Part shown: positions 46,620-58,345 of the stretch, piece by piece
Layout of the letters: each line of letters opens with the position of its first letter
Position numbering within the stretch: position 1 is the first letter of the stretch
Assembly (NCBI GenBank): GCA_015680685.1
Contig: MNCI01013908.1
Span: forward strand, 1,374,955 to 1,438,954
Direction of reading: 5' to 3'
DNA: 64,000 bases
Source: Gnetum montanum
Lineage: Eukaryota > Streptophyta > Gnetopsida > Gnetales > Gnetaceae
The notes under the pieces: generated by a model
Databases searched by the model: none
Told to the model about the DNA's origin: nothing
What the model saw: the letters and a program-made list of their open reading frames with translations, nothing else
Made by a program: the position numbers and the translations under genes

Positions 46620-47790
46620 GACTTTAGGAAGAAACAATAGTTTCTTCACAAAGCCAAGTACTTCATGGAGATCAATGGACAAATTTACAAAGTGTGTCCT
46701 GATGGCTTGGTTTGATGGTGAGTGCCTGAGGTAGACCAACTAAGAGTTCTCCAAGATGCTCATAAGGGCCCTTGTGGGGGTCACTATGCGGGGAGACGAA
46801 TAGCTATTAAGATTTTGCTTGCAGGATATTATTGGCCAACAGTATTTCAGGATGCCCATAAAATTGTCTGATCTTATGAGCACTATCAATGTGATGGGGG
46901 AATGACTGCTAAAATGGAAGGTCTGCAACAATGGATTCAACCATTAGAACATTTCGAAATTTGGGGAATAGACTTTATGGGGCCCATTACACCAATGTCC
47001 AATGGAAAAGCCTACATTGTAGCTGTCATAGACTATTTAACAAAATGGGCTGAAGCAACTGCTGTTAAAGACTGCACATCATCTACAGCTGCATGATTTG
47101 TACAACAAAAAATCATAACTAGGTTTTGTTTCATGAGTGAAACTTTTCAAAATTTAATGCAATGCTTAGGGGCTGAACATAAATTGACTACACCTTATCA
47201 CCCCCCAAGTTAACAGATAAGCTAAGATTGCTAATAGTGAGATTACTAAAATATTGACTAGGACAATTAACAAGTATACGTGAGATTGGAGCACTAAACT
47301 GAATGATGCTCTTTGGGCATACCGCTCCACCTGGAAACTTCCTATAGGATACTCTCCCTATGAGTTACTATACAGAAAGCTTCTAATGCTTTCAATTCAA
47401 ACTAAACTCCATACACTATCAATGGCTTGTGACCTCCACCTCGATATTGATCTAGCACAAAAATAAAGGTTGGAAACTTTAAACGTGCTAGACAAAAATT
47501 GATTAGCTGCCCTATCATCAAATGAGTTGCACAAGGCATATAATAAGCAATGTCATGACTTGAAGATTCGAAAGGTTAAGTATTAACCAGGAGATAAGGT
47601 TCTCTACTAGAACCCCACACCTGTGCCACAACGCACAAAATTTTAAACATTGTGGGAAGGACCTTATATTATTCATGAAACCTTTCCTTCAAGGGCCATG
47701 ACCATATATAAACCTAAGAGCCTTTATAAGAGATTGTTAGTCAATGTGCAACAGACCAAACCCTTCCATGAATTTAGAATGGTCAGTTCA
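46620..47790 (+). pseudogene. Integrase of element B, part of the core deleted
   Basis: The HHCC region is seen at 46750-46900, but the two Cys are Tyr (SYEHYQ). The core starts with WGIDFMGP at about 46962. The segment carrying the second catalytic Asp is deleted near 47120-47135 (A has it at 7790-7840), and the Glu area is shifted and broken (about 47205-47235). The C-terminal domain runs to about 47790. Confidence 0.78.
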
Positions 47791-47799
47791 CATACTACC

Positions 47800-49783
47800 T
47801 CTGAGAAGGGATAACCCTGCTCACTATTTCAGATCTCCTTCTTCCAATGCATTCATGGGGGAGATGGCCACCTCTACTAACCATTCGAGGCCCTCAGTTT
47901 CTTTTTAAGTTTTTGTTTTACACATTTTTGTTTTATAAATTTTTTTAATTTTTCTTATTTTTGTTTTGCACCATCATTTATACTTTCTCATTTCTTTGTG
48001 TGATTGCTTGTTTTATCTTTTATTTTTGGTTTTGTTTTTTGTTTTTTGTTTTGTTTTGTTAGATTCTTCACCTAATAAGTGCTCCTGATGGTGGTATGAA
48101 CTATATTCTATTGATTGCTAATGTTTGGTTTTTACCTTTGAGTTATAATGTTGATACTAAGGTATGGTTCTTTTGATATAATAGGCAATGAGTCCATGTC
48201 ATCCATGCATCCATGAATTTCTATGGTCTCTCTTGGCTTGGAACTGTGCAGTTCCCTTCTTTAATAATAAAAATATTAATGAATTGGTGACTAGGAATTC
48301 CTCAAACTAAGGAAGGACTCAAGGACTGAAAAGGATGTGACTTCAAAGGGATTTGATGCATTTTTGCTAGCTATTCTCTTGGGTTCTTGGATGTTTTCTT
48401 CTTGAGTTTTCCTTACCATTTCGACATTTCTCCATTATCGGGAAGCTGAGCCAATAAAAATAAGTCTTTGCATGGTGTGGTTCTCACGCAAAAGTAAAAA
48501 AAAAAAAATAGTGAGAATTCAAAGCACATCCCTTAGAAAAAATAATCATCTGGGCTACAAGCACTAGTTATGGAACTAAATATACATGTTCCCTCTAACT
48601 AAGGCCCTTTCTCACTTCCTACTTCTCCCTTTCTCGTTTTCCTTGAAATGGTGATGACTCTTTGGTGGAAGCATTCTTGTTACTTCAAGTGGATGGATTG
48701 GCCAAGTATATTAATGCAAAGTCACTAGATGTGGATTGTTTAAGGCTAGATTTAGAATGAGATCTACTTAGTCACATTAACCATAAATACACAAGGGGCT
48801 GTACACCACCTTGTTCTTGGGACTCCATTCCATTCTTTTCTCCCCATCATTCTATTTCCATTGACTTTATTGTTGGTTGTATCAATAGTCTATATTTTGG
48901 TTGATGCATTGTTTTTTCTTTGGTGAATTCTTGTGGATAATTCTTTAACTCTTGCTTCCAAATGACATTTCCAGAGCCTACGAACTCTTTAAATGTGGGT
49001 TTGTTAGGGCATAAAGGGCATGAGTCTGCTTTGGGGGGGATCCACTAGCATTCCTATTTGGTGCATCAGTTAACTTCTTTCCCTTAAACATTTCCACAAT
49101 CAACATTTTTTTTGTTCATTCCCATCTTTGACATCCATTTTATCGATGTTTCCATTATTTCTTTTTCTCCATCTTTCTTATTCCTTATCATTTTCCATTC
49201 TATCACTACCAGAGGATAGCTCTTAGTCATGGAGGCCCTGGTCCAATTTTTTCAATTTTTCCTAACGCCTACACCTTGGGTAGTCACCAGTGTTATATCT
49301 CTAGAATCCATATTTGCCATATCACAACTCAGCCAATGGACCTTACACCGAGGAAAGGTATCAACTGTATTGTGATTTACTTATCCTTGCTCATATGTGA
49401 CTGTGTTGTGTGTATAGATGGCAATCATACAGTAATGGATTGGACCTCGAGGAAACACTCAGGATGGACTGGTGCTAGAATGGTTGTGCAAGGAACAAGA
49501 TTGATGGCATAGCTATGGATGGACAACGAAAGGTGCAATCTTGGCATTGGTAGCAACACATCTTCTTCTTTTCTCTCTCTCTCTTCTCTCTCAACTACCA
49601 AATAAGGCTGGATGTCAATTGTACATAGTGTTCACTCTTGTAGTCATGAATAGTAATGTTGTTATGTATTGTAATGTTGATTTGTTCACATGTCATTCCA
49701 TTCACCATTAGTTGTCATTCAAGTCAATAATCCCATACCTTTCCAATATTTTATAAGGAACTCGAGGATGAGTTTTCATTCAG
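47800..49783 (+). other. Region after integrase in element B, no gene seen
   Basis: About 2 kb. T-rich with TTTTGTTTTG runs at 47905-48062, and a pure A run at 48487-48500. It shares blocks with A (for example 48470-48620 with 9200-9430, and 49690-49783 with 11360-11445). A 78-codon frame (49276-49512) has no counterpart in A. No env-like gene is visible. Confidence 0.6.
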
Positions 49784-49794
49784 TCATGGGGGTA
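49784..49794 (+). promoter_or_regulatory. Polypurine tract of B
   Basis: TCATGGGGGTA abuts the 3' LTR, matching A (11446-11457) and F (reverse complement at 54372-54383). Confidence 0.8.
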
Positions 49795-50579
49795 TGATGA
49801 ACTGTGATATGACATACAAAATATCATAGCCACCATGTGATATCGCATCCTACCTCATCTTCTATAAATAAGAGGTGGCGCCCTTGGTTCCAGATAGTTA
49901 GATTTAGACCCTTAGCCAAATTCTTGCAATGTTTTCATTCCAGAGTTAGAATTATTTCTGTGTGCCCATAATAGGAGTCATAGAGTTTTTTCATTTGAGC
50001 AATTTGTACCTTAGCACAATTTTGTGTACAGAAATAAAGACAAACTTTATGATAAACCTTGCAACATACAGATTAAGCTAATTAGTAATTAATGATTGTT
50101 TAATGCTTTCCTAGTTATTTAATATCTCTCTCAACCTTCAACCCCCTTATTTAAATACACTTAGTACGACCACTTCAAGCATGCGTGTAGTGCTTGGTAA
50201 CCCAGTAATGATTAGCGTTTGATAACCCAACAGCATTGCACTAGTTCAGGATGTGTACGATAAGTGGGAATGGATACCGGTGTTAGGAACATTTAGAAAC
50301 TAGTTAATGAATAGTTAATGTAAGTTAGCCACTTACTTCTTCTCCCTCTCCTTTATTAGTAGAAGAAATAAAAAACACAAAAGCTATAAAAATCATATAC
50401 CTCAAGCTTACTTAACCATACAACCATGACAATACAAGTAAGTTTGGGAAGACAACAATTGATTAACCCTAAGTGTTTCATTAAGGTAGATATGCACTTG
50501 GTCCTTGGAGTTCAACTGGATCGTGCATGAAATGCTCGTATTCGTATGGTTGAGTGTAGGGGTACCTTAGCACTCATCA
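49795..50579 (+). repeat. 3' LTR of element B
   Basis: It starts TGATGAACTG and ends CACTCATCA; TATA box at 49863-49870. It is shorter at its start than the 5' LTR, which carries the extra palindromic arm. Confidence 0.9.
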
Positions 50580-50584
50580 AGAGG

Positions 50585-51370
50585 AAACAAGAAATACATC
50601 CAAATATTCATATCTATCATATATAGCCTTGGAAAATCTAAAACCCATTAATGATTCAATCTCTAATGATGAAGTTGATAAAGATGAGACTTCTTTGGAG
50701 GAAAGGTATGGGCTACTTTGTAATAAGGTAATTTATTTTCAAATTTTATGTAGAAAAATGAAAAAGGCCATGTATAGTAAAGAATTAACAATAGCTCAAC
50801 TTACTATGAAGTGCTCAAATCTTGAAAAGAAAAACTCAGATCTAAGGACTAAGGTAGAAAAGCTAACCCTTGTCCATGAGTAGATTAACAAGGATCTTGT
50901 AGATTTGAAGTGCATCAATGATAGGTTAACAGTAGAGAAGGAGACTCTACACATCATTCTAGGAAAAAGTGCAGATGCAAACAATGAAAAAGAACTAAGA
51001 AGTCATTCCCATTATAAGACATCTACAAGAACTTCATTGAATGAGAGGTATACACCCAAGTTTTCTCATGTAGTGCAAATGAGAAATAGTATGTATTTTT
51101 ACTTTCATAATTCTAGGAACAAGTAATGTTATTGTTATTTATGATCAAATCATTATAAATTAACTACATGGTATTATCAAAAGAAACCTAGGATATATGA
51201 CTTGAAGGTTAGAAAGGTTTGGAGGTCCATGGTGAGAAAGCTAGAGGAAGAAGCTAGTGCCTCAAACAAACATCTTGATGTTCGAAAAGGAAAAGATCAT
51301 ATGCATGCCAGTGAGGTACTCCATAATAGAGGACCTCATCCTAAACTTCATTAATCATGACCATGCCTAG
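50585..51370 (+). pseudogene. Copia-like gag of remnant K, right part
   Basis: It continues the gag cut at 40733. A coiled-coil segment (50629-50880: SLEERYGLLCNKV, LEKKNSDLRTKVEKL) is followed by ETLHIILG, the usual end of Copia gag coiled coils. A degenerate second zinc-binding motif lies near 51105-51185, then a basic tail to about 51350. Stops at 50881 and 51124. Confidence 0.6.
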
Positions 51371-52611
51371 ATGTAAGAAAGGTAAGTAGGTTTATAATTT
51401 TTTCCTTAACTTGCTATATTTTTAATTGGTTTATCTTTACTAATATAAGTGACTAGAAAATTATTGAATGAATGTTACTGCAAATCTTGGTTTATCCAAA
51501 GAAATCCACACTTGGTATTATAAGGTATTAAGTTATAGATGAAATGAAATAACTTTAATGGACATTAAATTAACTTATCTTAAGAAAGGATTAATAGACA
51601 AGAACTAATAATATATAAGGTAAGATCAAGTAAGTTTGATTATTAAATAGAACATATATGTCTTGTGATACAATTCATGTTATTATGATCTACATTACTT
51701 ATTGGATTATAATACTATCGTAACAATTCAAAATATTTTAAAAATTTTTTTATTGATGATAGAATCATTTAAGTTGGGATCCTTATATGTAATTTATGAA
51801 TCTTTTAATAAAAGCATCATTTCAAAGGAATTTCCTTGTGAATTATTTGCTATATATATATTTGAATCATGAATACTAATAATAGAATACTTTGATTTCC
51901 ACAAGTCTTCATACTTGATCTTAGAAGTGATGCAGATTATTATTAGTGCATAAGTTACTACTTCATTCTATCTTGGGAAAATCAAGATTGGATTTCTACA
52001 AGGAGCTAATTGATCCTAAACTCCTCAATGGTAGAATACCATTCTCTTCACAATAGATAAGTCATCATAAAAGAATTATTTTGTTGAACATCAAAAGGAA
52101 AATTATTATGCTATGTTGATATCTACATTAGAAATTTTAAAATTTTTTCTTTTATTATAAGATACTACTAACAGGAAGCTTTGGTTTCAAAAGTCTCCAT
52201 ACTTAATCTTGGTATGGTATTGCAGATTTATTGAAATGGAGCACAATTTGATGAAATTTAAAGATGCATCTCTACAAAGGCAAGGTGAACCATGAAAAGA
52301 CATTCAAGTAATAGATGGAGATTATAGTTGCTATAGTAATTTTTGGATCCTTAATGTCTAATCACAATGTCCTTCCTTTCAAAAGGGATTTCTTGTTAAA
52401 TATCTAGGAAGAAATTGCTTACAATAAGCATTAAAAATATTTGCATATTCATTTTCTAAGGATATCACTAAGGGGATATCCTAGTCTTCACACTTTATCT
52501 TAGAATTTATGTGGAGGTGATTCTTGTTGCAAATATTTCTGATTAAATCCATTCTATATTCTTTTGATAAATCAAGATTGTAACAAAACAACATGAAGAT
52601 CTGAAAAAGCC
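51371..52611. repeat. AT-rich stretch with three diverged ~280-bp repeats
   Basis: Three loosely similar blocks at about 51770-52010, 52040-52250 and 52330-52590. Each has a TTTCAAA-GGAATTT(C/T)CTTGT-like start or its remnant, an AGTCTTCATACTT-ATCTTRG middle and an AATCAAGATTG-like end. No coding region is seen. It may be the rest of the Copia remnant. Confidence 0.4.
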
Positions 52612-54371
52612 TGATGAGTGGTGAGGTACCCCTATGCTCAACCATATGAATCACAAGCATTCATGAATGATCTAGTCAATTTTTTTGGATGGGACTAGTT
52701 GTGGCATCTAGATCATTATTGATGAGTCCCGATATTGGACCCCTGATATCGAATCCCTGATATTGGATACATGATATCAAGGTTGACCAAGTGACGTTGG
52801 ATACACAATGTCAGAATCTGTCTTGTTGGCTATAAATAAAAGGTGGGCACACTCAGTCTTGGGTAGTTTTTCTTTCAATTCTTAGCTGAACTCTTGTAGT
52901 TTTTCCTTTCTAGAGTTAGAATTATTTCTAAGTGCCTACAGTAGGATTCATAAAGTGAACAAATCTTTATTCGAGCATTGTGTACCTGAGCACACCTTGT
53001 GTTTGGAGATAAAGATGAACTAAACCTTGCAACATTCAGAATAGCTTAACTATTGCATTTAATGTTATTTGCCATTGCATTTATTATTATTTACTATTAT
53101 TTGATGTTATCATTAGTTAATTAAGGTTATTTTCATACACTTATTAATTATCAAAAGTTAGCACATTCAACACGACCACTTCGAGCATACGTAGAACACT
53201 TGGTAACCCAGTGACAACTAGTGTTTGGTAATCCTAGTAGTGTTACACTAGTTCAGGATGTGTCCAGAGAGTGGGAATAGATGCTGGTGTTAGGACTAGT
53301 TAGAGAATAGTTAATCGGTTAAATACAATTAGTTATTAACATATTTCATTTCTCTATTTTCAGCACCAAGAACATAAATCATAAAAAATAATAAAAATCA
53401 TATACCTTGAGTCTACTTAACCATAAAACTGTGCCTTACAAGTAAGCTTGGAAAGACAATGATTGCATAAATCATCGTTGTTTTGTATAGGTGCATAAGC
53501 ACTTAATCCTTGAAGTTTGATCGAATCGTGCGTGAATGCTCGTATTCATATGATTGGGCATAGGGGTGCCTCGCTACTCATCAATTATGCTTTGATTGCA
53601 ATTCACTATCTTTCCACTTGGACTAGTGGTAGCTTTGTCATGTAGGATTTAGTCCAAAGTGAGGCATATGATGTTGTTCCTAATTTTATGCTACTCCTAC
53701 TGATGATAAAAAGGTAAAGTAATTAAACTAATGGAAAATGGAAAGTAAAATCTAACTAGCCTATGTGTGATGAGTATCCACCCTTAATCATCCATACATG
53801 TCTTGGACTTTGTGAGATTACTTCTAAATTTCCAAGTGTACATCACTAGTTGTGCCAAATGATATGCCTCTTAAACACTCATGATTAAGGTGTATGCATT
53901 CCACTTAATAATTAGAATAGTAAATAGCAATAAAGAGAAACATTTAACTAAATAAAGTAGTAAATAATTAAAAATTAAAAGCAATAATAATCTAAGTGGA
54001 TGTTGCAATGATGGGAGTAATCTCAATCTTTATTTCTAGTCATGTAACATGTCCAAGTACATCACACCTAAACAAAGGTGTCGTACGATTACAAACATCA
54101 CACTACAGGCATGCACTTGAAATAACATACTTTAAAGAAAAAAACTAAAAACTAACTTGAAAACTAACTCAAAATGGAAGCCCATGTGTTGTATTTATAG
54201 GCCAGAGTATATACCCTGATGTTGGGTACACAATGTTGCACCTATGTCCTAACATTGCGTACCCAATGGCAAAGTAGATAGAAAATAGTGATTCATTAGA
54301 TGTCAAGGCTCTGATGTTAAGGCTCTAGTATCAAGGCTCCAATTTCAAGACAAGAAAATCATGACTCATCA
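52612..54371 (-). repeat. 3' LTR of F, split by solo LTR S2
   Basis: In plus orientation it starts TGATGAGTGG and ends CATGACTCATCA. Without S2 and its duplication it is about 891 bp. The two halves (to 52719 and from 53589) align without a gap to the reverse complement of S1. Minus-strand TATA box at plus 54192-54199. Confidence 0.82.
52720..53583 (+). mobile_element. Solo LTR S2 of an Athila-like subfamily
   Basis: An 864-bp LTR, TGATGAGTCCCG...CTACTCATCA, with TATAAATA at 52831-52838. Exact 5-bp duplications ATTAT flank it (52715-52719, 53584-53588). It is inserted in the opposite orientation within F's LTR. Confidence 0.9.
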
Positions 54372-54385
54372 TACCCCCATGACTA

Positions 54386-55125
54386 AATGAAAACTCATCC
54401 TCAAGTTAAAGAAAATGGAAAAAAAGTTTCTTACAAAATATTGGGTAGGTATGGGATTATTAACTAACATACAAACTGACTCAAGTGGAATAGATAGATG
54501 TTGAGTGCCCAAGTATATGGAGTTACAATCTTTGCAAAATTTTATGTTCATGATAAAAGAAGTAAACACCTTGAAAGAAAAACTAACATCCAACACCTCT
54601 TGGTAGCTGAAGAGAGAGATAGAAGATCCAATGATCATGAATGGTCCTTGTCACAAGGTGTTGCTACATCATCCTTGGTGAAGATAGTCCCACTTTCAGT
54701 CCATGCTTCCCACTGCAAGAATAATAGAATCATGAATTACTATGTAAGGTGTAACACATAGCTATTAAGTACCTTGTCTCTTTGGTCGTTACACTCGGCT
54801 AGGTTGTGATTGTGGTTGATTGATTCCTTTAGTAGTGTTAGCAAGAGGCTAACAAATAGGGTCAAATAGATAAGTAGTCCATTAAATTTTAAAAATTTTG
54901 ACATAAGGAAATATTTGAAGATGGTGTAAGAATTGACAATAATAAAGAGGAAAGTTTAGTGAAAAATGTTGTGAAGATGTACACAATTGGATGTCACTGA
55001 TGGGGTAAATAAAAAGATTTGATTGTAAGAGCGTCTAAGGGTAAAGAACTTAACTAATCCAACCAAAATATATGCAAATTGGTTCTTCCAAAAGTAGGCA
55101 TAGGCCTTTTATGCCCTTTGAAACA
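54386..55125 (-). other. Post-integrase region of F, non-coding
   Basis: Reverse complement of the A tail: the sequence near 54780-54850 pairs with A 10110-10190, and 55025-55125 with A 9830-9930. No gene on either strand. Confidence 0.7.
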
Positions 55126-58109
55126 CCATCAATTTTGGAACTCTCATGATTTAGTATAGTCCCAAAATTTGGGCAAGGATCTCTGCAAGCGGCATGTCAC
55201 GTTGGACCACAAAGACAACATGGCACCCTGGAAGTCCTGATGCCTGTGAAGATAATTCTAGGCCTACCTACCATCCTCTATAGCATAGTTAATCCAACAC
55301 CCAATCATGGGGCCATTTTTCACAAAAGAGGCACTAATTATGGACTAAATATTTTGGCAAACTTTCTAACTATGAAGCCTGCTACGCTGCACAGCGTAGC
55401 AAGCCAGGTGATGTTAAAACTATTGCAAGTGTTAGATCAGACACAAAAGATGCAATTAGTAGATATTTGGTTTTCAAATATGCTTGTCCCATTTTATCCT
55501 TGAAATGTGATCAATATTATGTAGAAAAGCAAAGAAAATTTCATCAAAAATCACCTCGATCTCAGTGCTATGTTGTGCTATGCTACATAGTGTAGCACAA
55601 CGTAGTAAGTCCCTAGCATGAAAAAATCTTTCCTCAAACTATTTTGACATGGAAAAAATGATCACCCAAGCTTTGATCATGAAAAATGCTTATTCTACTA
55701 CCACCTCAAAATGTGACCAAGATCCCATGATAGAACACGTGCAAAGTAAGTCAAAATTTAGGCACAACTAGGTGCTACATTGTGCTATGCTACACAGCGT
55801 AGCAGGGTGATAATGCAAGAAGGTCCTTCATCAAGTTGTTCTAGCAAAAGAATTTCACTTGGCCATGCTTCGACCTCTGAGACTACTTGTTCCACTTTGC
55901 CCTTAGGTCCTAATCAAAGTCTCCTAACGAAACATTACGGGTTGTGATCCAAATTCATCTCGGACTGAATACTATGCTGCATAGCGTAGCATAGCCTAGC
56001 CAAGACCTAAAAGAAAAAAGGCACCCCAGGGATGAATCTAGGAAGTCTTAGGCTCCTTTAACATGAAAAGTGTAATGGAAGGTTGCTAAAATAGCTTGCC
56101 TTGCTAGGCCTTGAAGGGGTATTTTTAGTTTTTAAAACAAGATTTGTCTTAAAGGTGGCTGCTACACTATGCTATGTTGTGCCGCGTAGCACAATGTAGT
56201 GAGTGGGTATTCATGCTACTCCACTACACTGAATAGTGTAAGTGGCATAACACTTGAAAAGAAGCTACATGACATCTTTGGAAGCTCCAGGACTCATCGT
56301 TAATAATCATTTCTACACCAGCATCTCCTTGATAGCCTAAAACACCATAAAATTTTAGGACTCTCATGTTTTAGCAAAGCCTTGAAACTTAGGAAAGGAT
56401 TTCCACAAGTGCAACATCATGCTGGCTCACACTGAGGATCTAGTTTGACAAGTTTTCTACTTCTGGGACTGGCGGGCTCGCTGGGCTCATCAACCTACCC
56501 AAATGGATAGTTGGCCTGGTTGACAGTCTACACAGAGATCATGCTAGGAGTTGTCAAGAGTGTTTGGGATGAGCAAAATAGTTTGGCAAGTTTTCTAGTG
56601 GAGAATTTTGCTATGCTATGCTACACTGCATAGCATAGCAAGCCTTCCAAAAAATCAATCAAGCATCTAGATTACAAGTTTTGCAAGATGTTCGTGCAAG
56701 GCAAAGTCAGAATTCAGCCAACACAAGGTGCTAAGCTATGCTATGCTACATAGCGTAGCACAGCGTAGCAAGAGCAACACACACAAAGATCCATCTTCTA
56801 GGTTGATTCAGTAGAAAAGAACTGCATTTAACAAAATTTTGGCTTCGAAAACTACCCTATCTTAGTTAGCCTTTGAACTACAAGCAAAGTTTTCTTGTGA
56901 AACTCCACGAGTTTGACGGAAATGCATGTTACATTGGTTGCTACACTATGCTACACTACATAGGGTAGCATAGCATAGCAAAGGTGAAAATCAATGAAGT
57001 GCTCTAAAGATTAACTCGGTATGCACCAAGGCTTCCAGAGAATGTTGTCGACTCTAACGCAAGTTTCCTATTTAGATTGATGGCTACGTTGTACGCTATG
57101 TCAATATGCTAGACAGTGTAAGTGAACCGATGGCTATGTTGTGCTACGCTACATAGCGTAGCATAGCATAGAAAGTAGCTATGCTATGATAATGTGCTAA
57201 ACAGCATAAGTGATGCAAAGTTGACAGAGGCATCAGGACATCTTTAGCTAGCTCTACATCTTGTTAGCAATAATTAAGCTCATTATGATCAGCAACTTTG
57301 TTCCACTTTGGCATACCCCTTAGTCCATCCCCAAAAATTTGTTGTTACTCTTGATCCTCTTCATAAGGATAGGGAAGACGTAGCCCTAGGGCGAGGACTC
57401 CATTTCTACTTGCATTGTTAGCACACAGGATTCTAGCATGTGTAGCTTTAACAACGTGGTTACAGCGCAGCAAAGCTTGCAACTAGCACAGCATGGCTAC
57501 ATGGTACCATCATGTTTGCACTTTGTGGGGTCCAGGACATGTGGCAGCTACGCCTCACTTCTCGTTTGTTCCTAGCCCTATAAATACCCTGGCAAACAAC
57601 GCTCAAAGGGTTGGTTTTTTGACAAAAAAAAAGGAATCAATATCTTTACATTAACAAAAGCAGTTGGCTTGTTGGAATTTAGCATTGACTGGCATAGTTG
57701 GCATTTTCCCTTGAGCACTCTAGTTACTCTCGATTCCTTTGTGTGCCTCCAGCATTGTGTAACTTGTTATACATCTTTCAAATGAGAAAAAGAGTTGAAG
57801 CTACAATCTTGAAGTGGTGCATTCTCTCACTCCAGTTTGCTTTATGTTTCTATTTATTATCATTGTATTTTGCATCATCTTCATCCCGTTGCATTTAATA
57901 ATCATCAAATTACGTTACGAGCATCATTTCCAAAGTAGAACATTTACGTAAGGTTAAGATTACCAGTTAAGTCCCTATTGGATCAACGAGAGCGTTCAGG
58001 GCACCCTGAGTCCATTTTCTCTAGCATGGCCCTCTAACGGATCCGGGGTTAAACTGTTTCATCCAGTAACCTCTTGGTGTTCCAGCCATTGATGTTTTCA
58101 GTCGCTACA
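55126..58109 (+). repeat. LTR of D with internal duplication and palindrome array
   Basis: It ends TCGCTACA like C's LTRs; TATA box at 57579-57586. It starts inside the LTR (compare aaacaccatcaatttt at 55126 with aaacaccctaaa at 17962). The same start recurs at about 56337, so roughly 1.2 kb is duplicated in tandem, giving a 3 kb LTR. It carries at least nine GCTAYGCTAY...RTAGCRTAGC palindromes. Confidence 0.75.
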
Positions 58110-58136
58110 GTTTTTGGCACTAGAAGGAGGGCCTTT
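58110..58136 (+). promoter_or_regulatory. Primer-binding region of D
   Basis: GTTTTTGGCACTAGAAGGAG follows the LTR end. It is better preserved than in C (19668-19692) and probably nearer the original. Confidence 0.55.
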
Positions 58137-58345
58137 TGGTGCCCCTTTTACGTCTCATGGGTAGTCCTACATGCTCTCTGTACCCCGTCACTCATTAGCA
58201 TAAATGTGACACCCTTGCAGTTGTTTATGCATCATGTGGTACAGGTTGGTTGCGATGATGGTTCCTTTGGAACCTTGTAGGATGAAAAGCCTTCGATCGC
58301 CTCTTGATCTCTATTTTTCTTGCTCGCAAACCATTTTCAACCTTG
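58137..58345 (+). other. Leader of D
   Basis: Non-coding leader with one copy of the unit that is repeated about five times in C (19740-20430). Confidence 0.55.

Larger units (their letters stand above)
40734..50579 (+). mobile_element. Athila-like LTR retrotransposon B (complete)
   Basis: LTRs 40734-41540 and 49795-50579, PBS, gag, protease, RT, RNase H, integrase, post-integrase region and polypurine tract are all in order. It is flanked by exact AGAGG duplications (40729-40733, 50580-50584). Length 9846 bp. LTRs are about 90 percent identical by eye, making B younger than A. It has inserted into a Copia-like gag, which continues on both sides. Confidence 0.93.
52612..55125 (-). mobile_element. 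Athila-like element F, minus-strand 3' end
   Basis: On the minus strand: part of the post-integrase region (55125-54386), polypurine tract (54383-54372), then the 3' LTR (54371-52612) interrupted by solo LTR S2. The internal part matches A at 9830-10170 and 11350-11445. It ends abruptly at 55125, where the LTR of D starts mid-sequence. The outer 5 bp are AAGCC, with no partner seen. Confidence 0.8.

Noticed and set aside
49276-49512. 78-codon ORF in the tail of B as a possible env or host gene
   Set aside because: No counterpart in A or F at the aligned position, and no recognisable domain.
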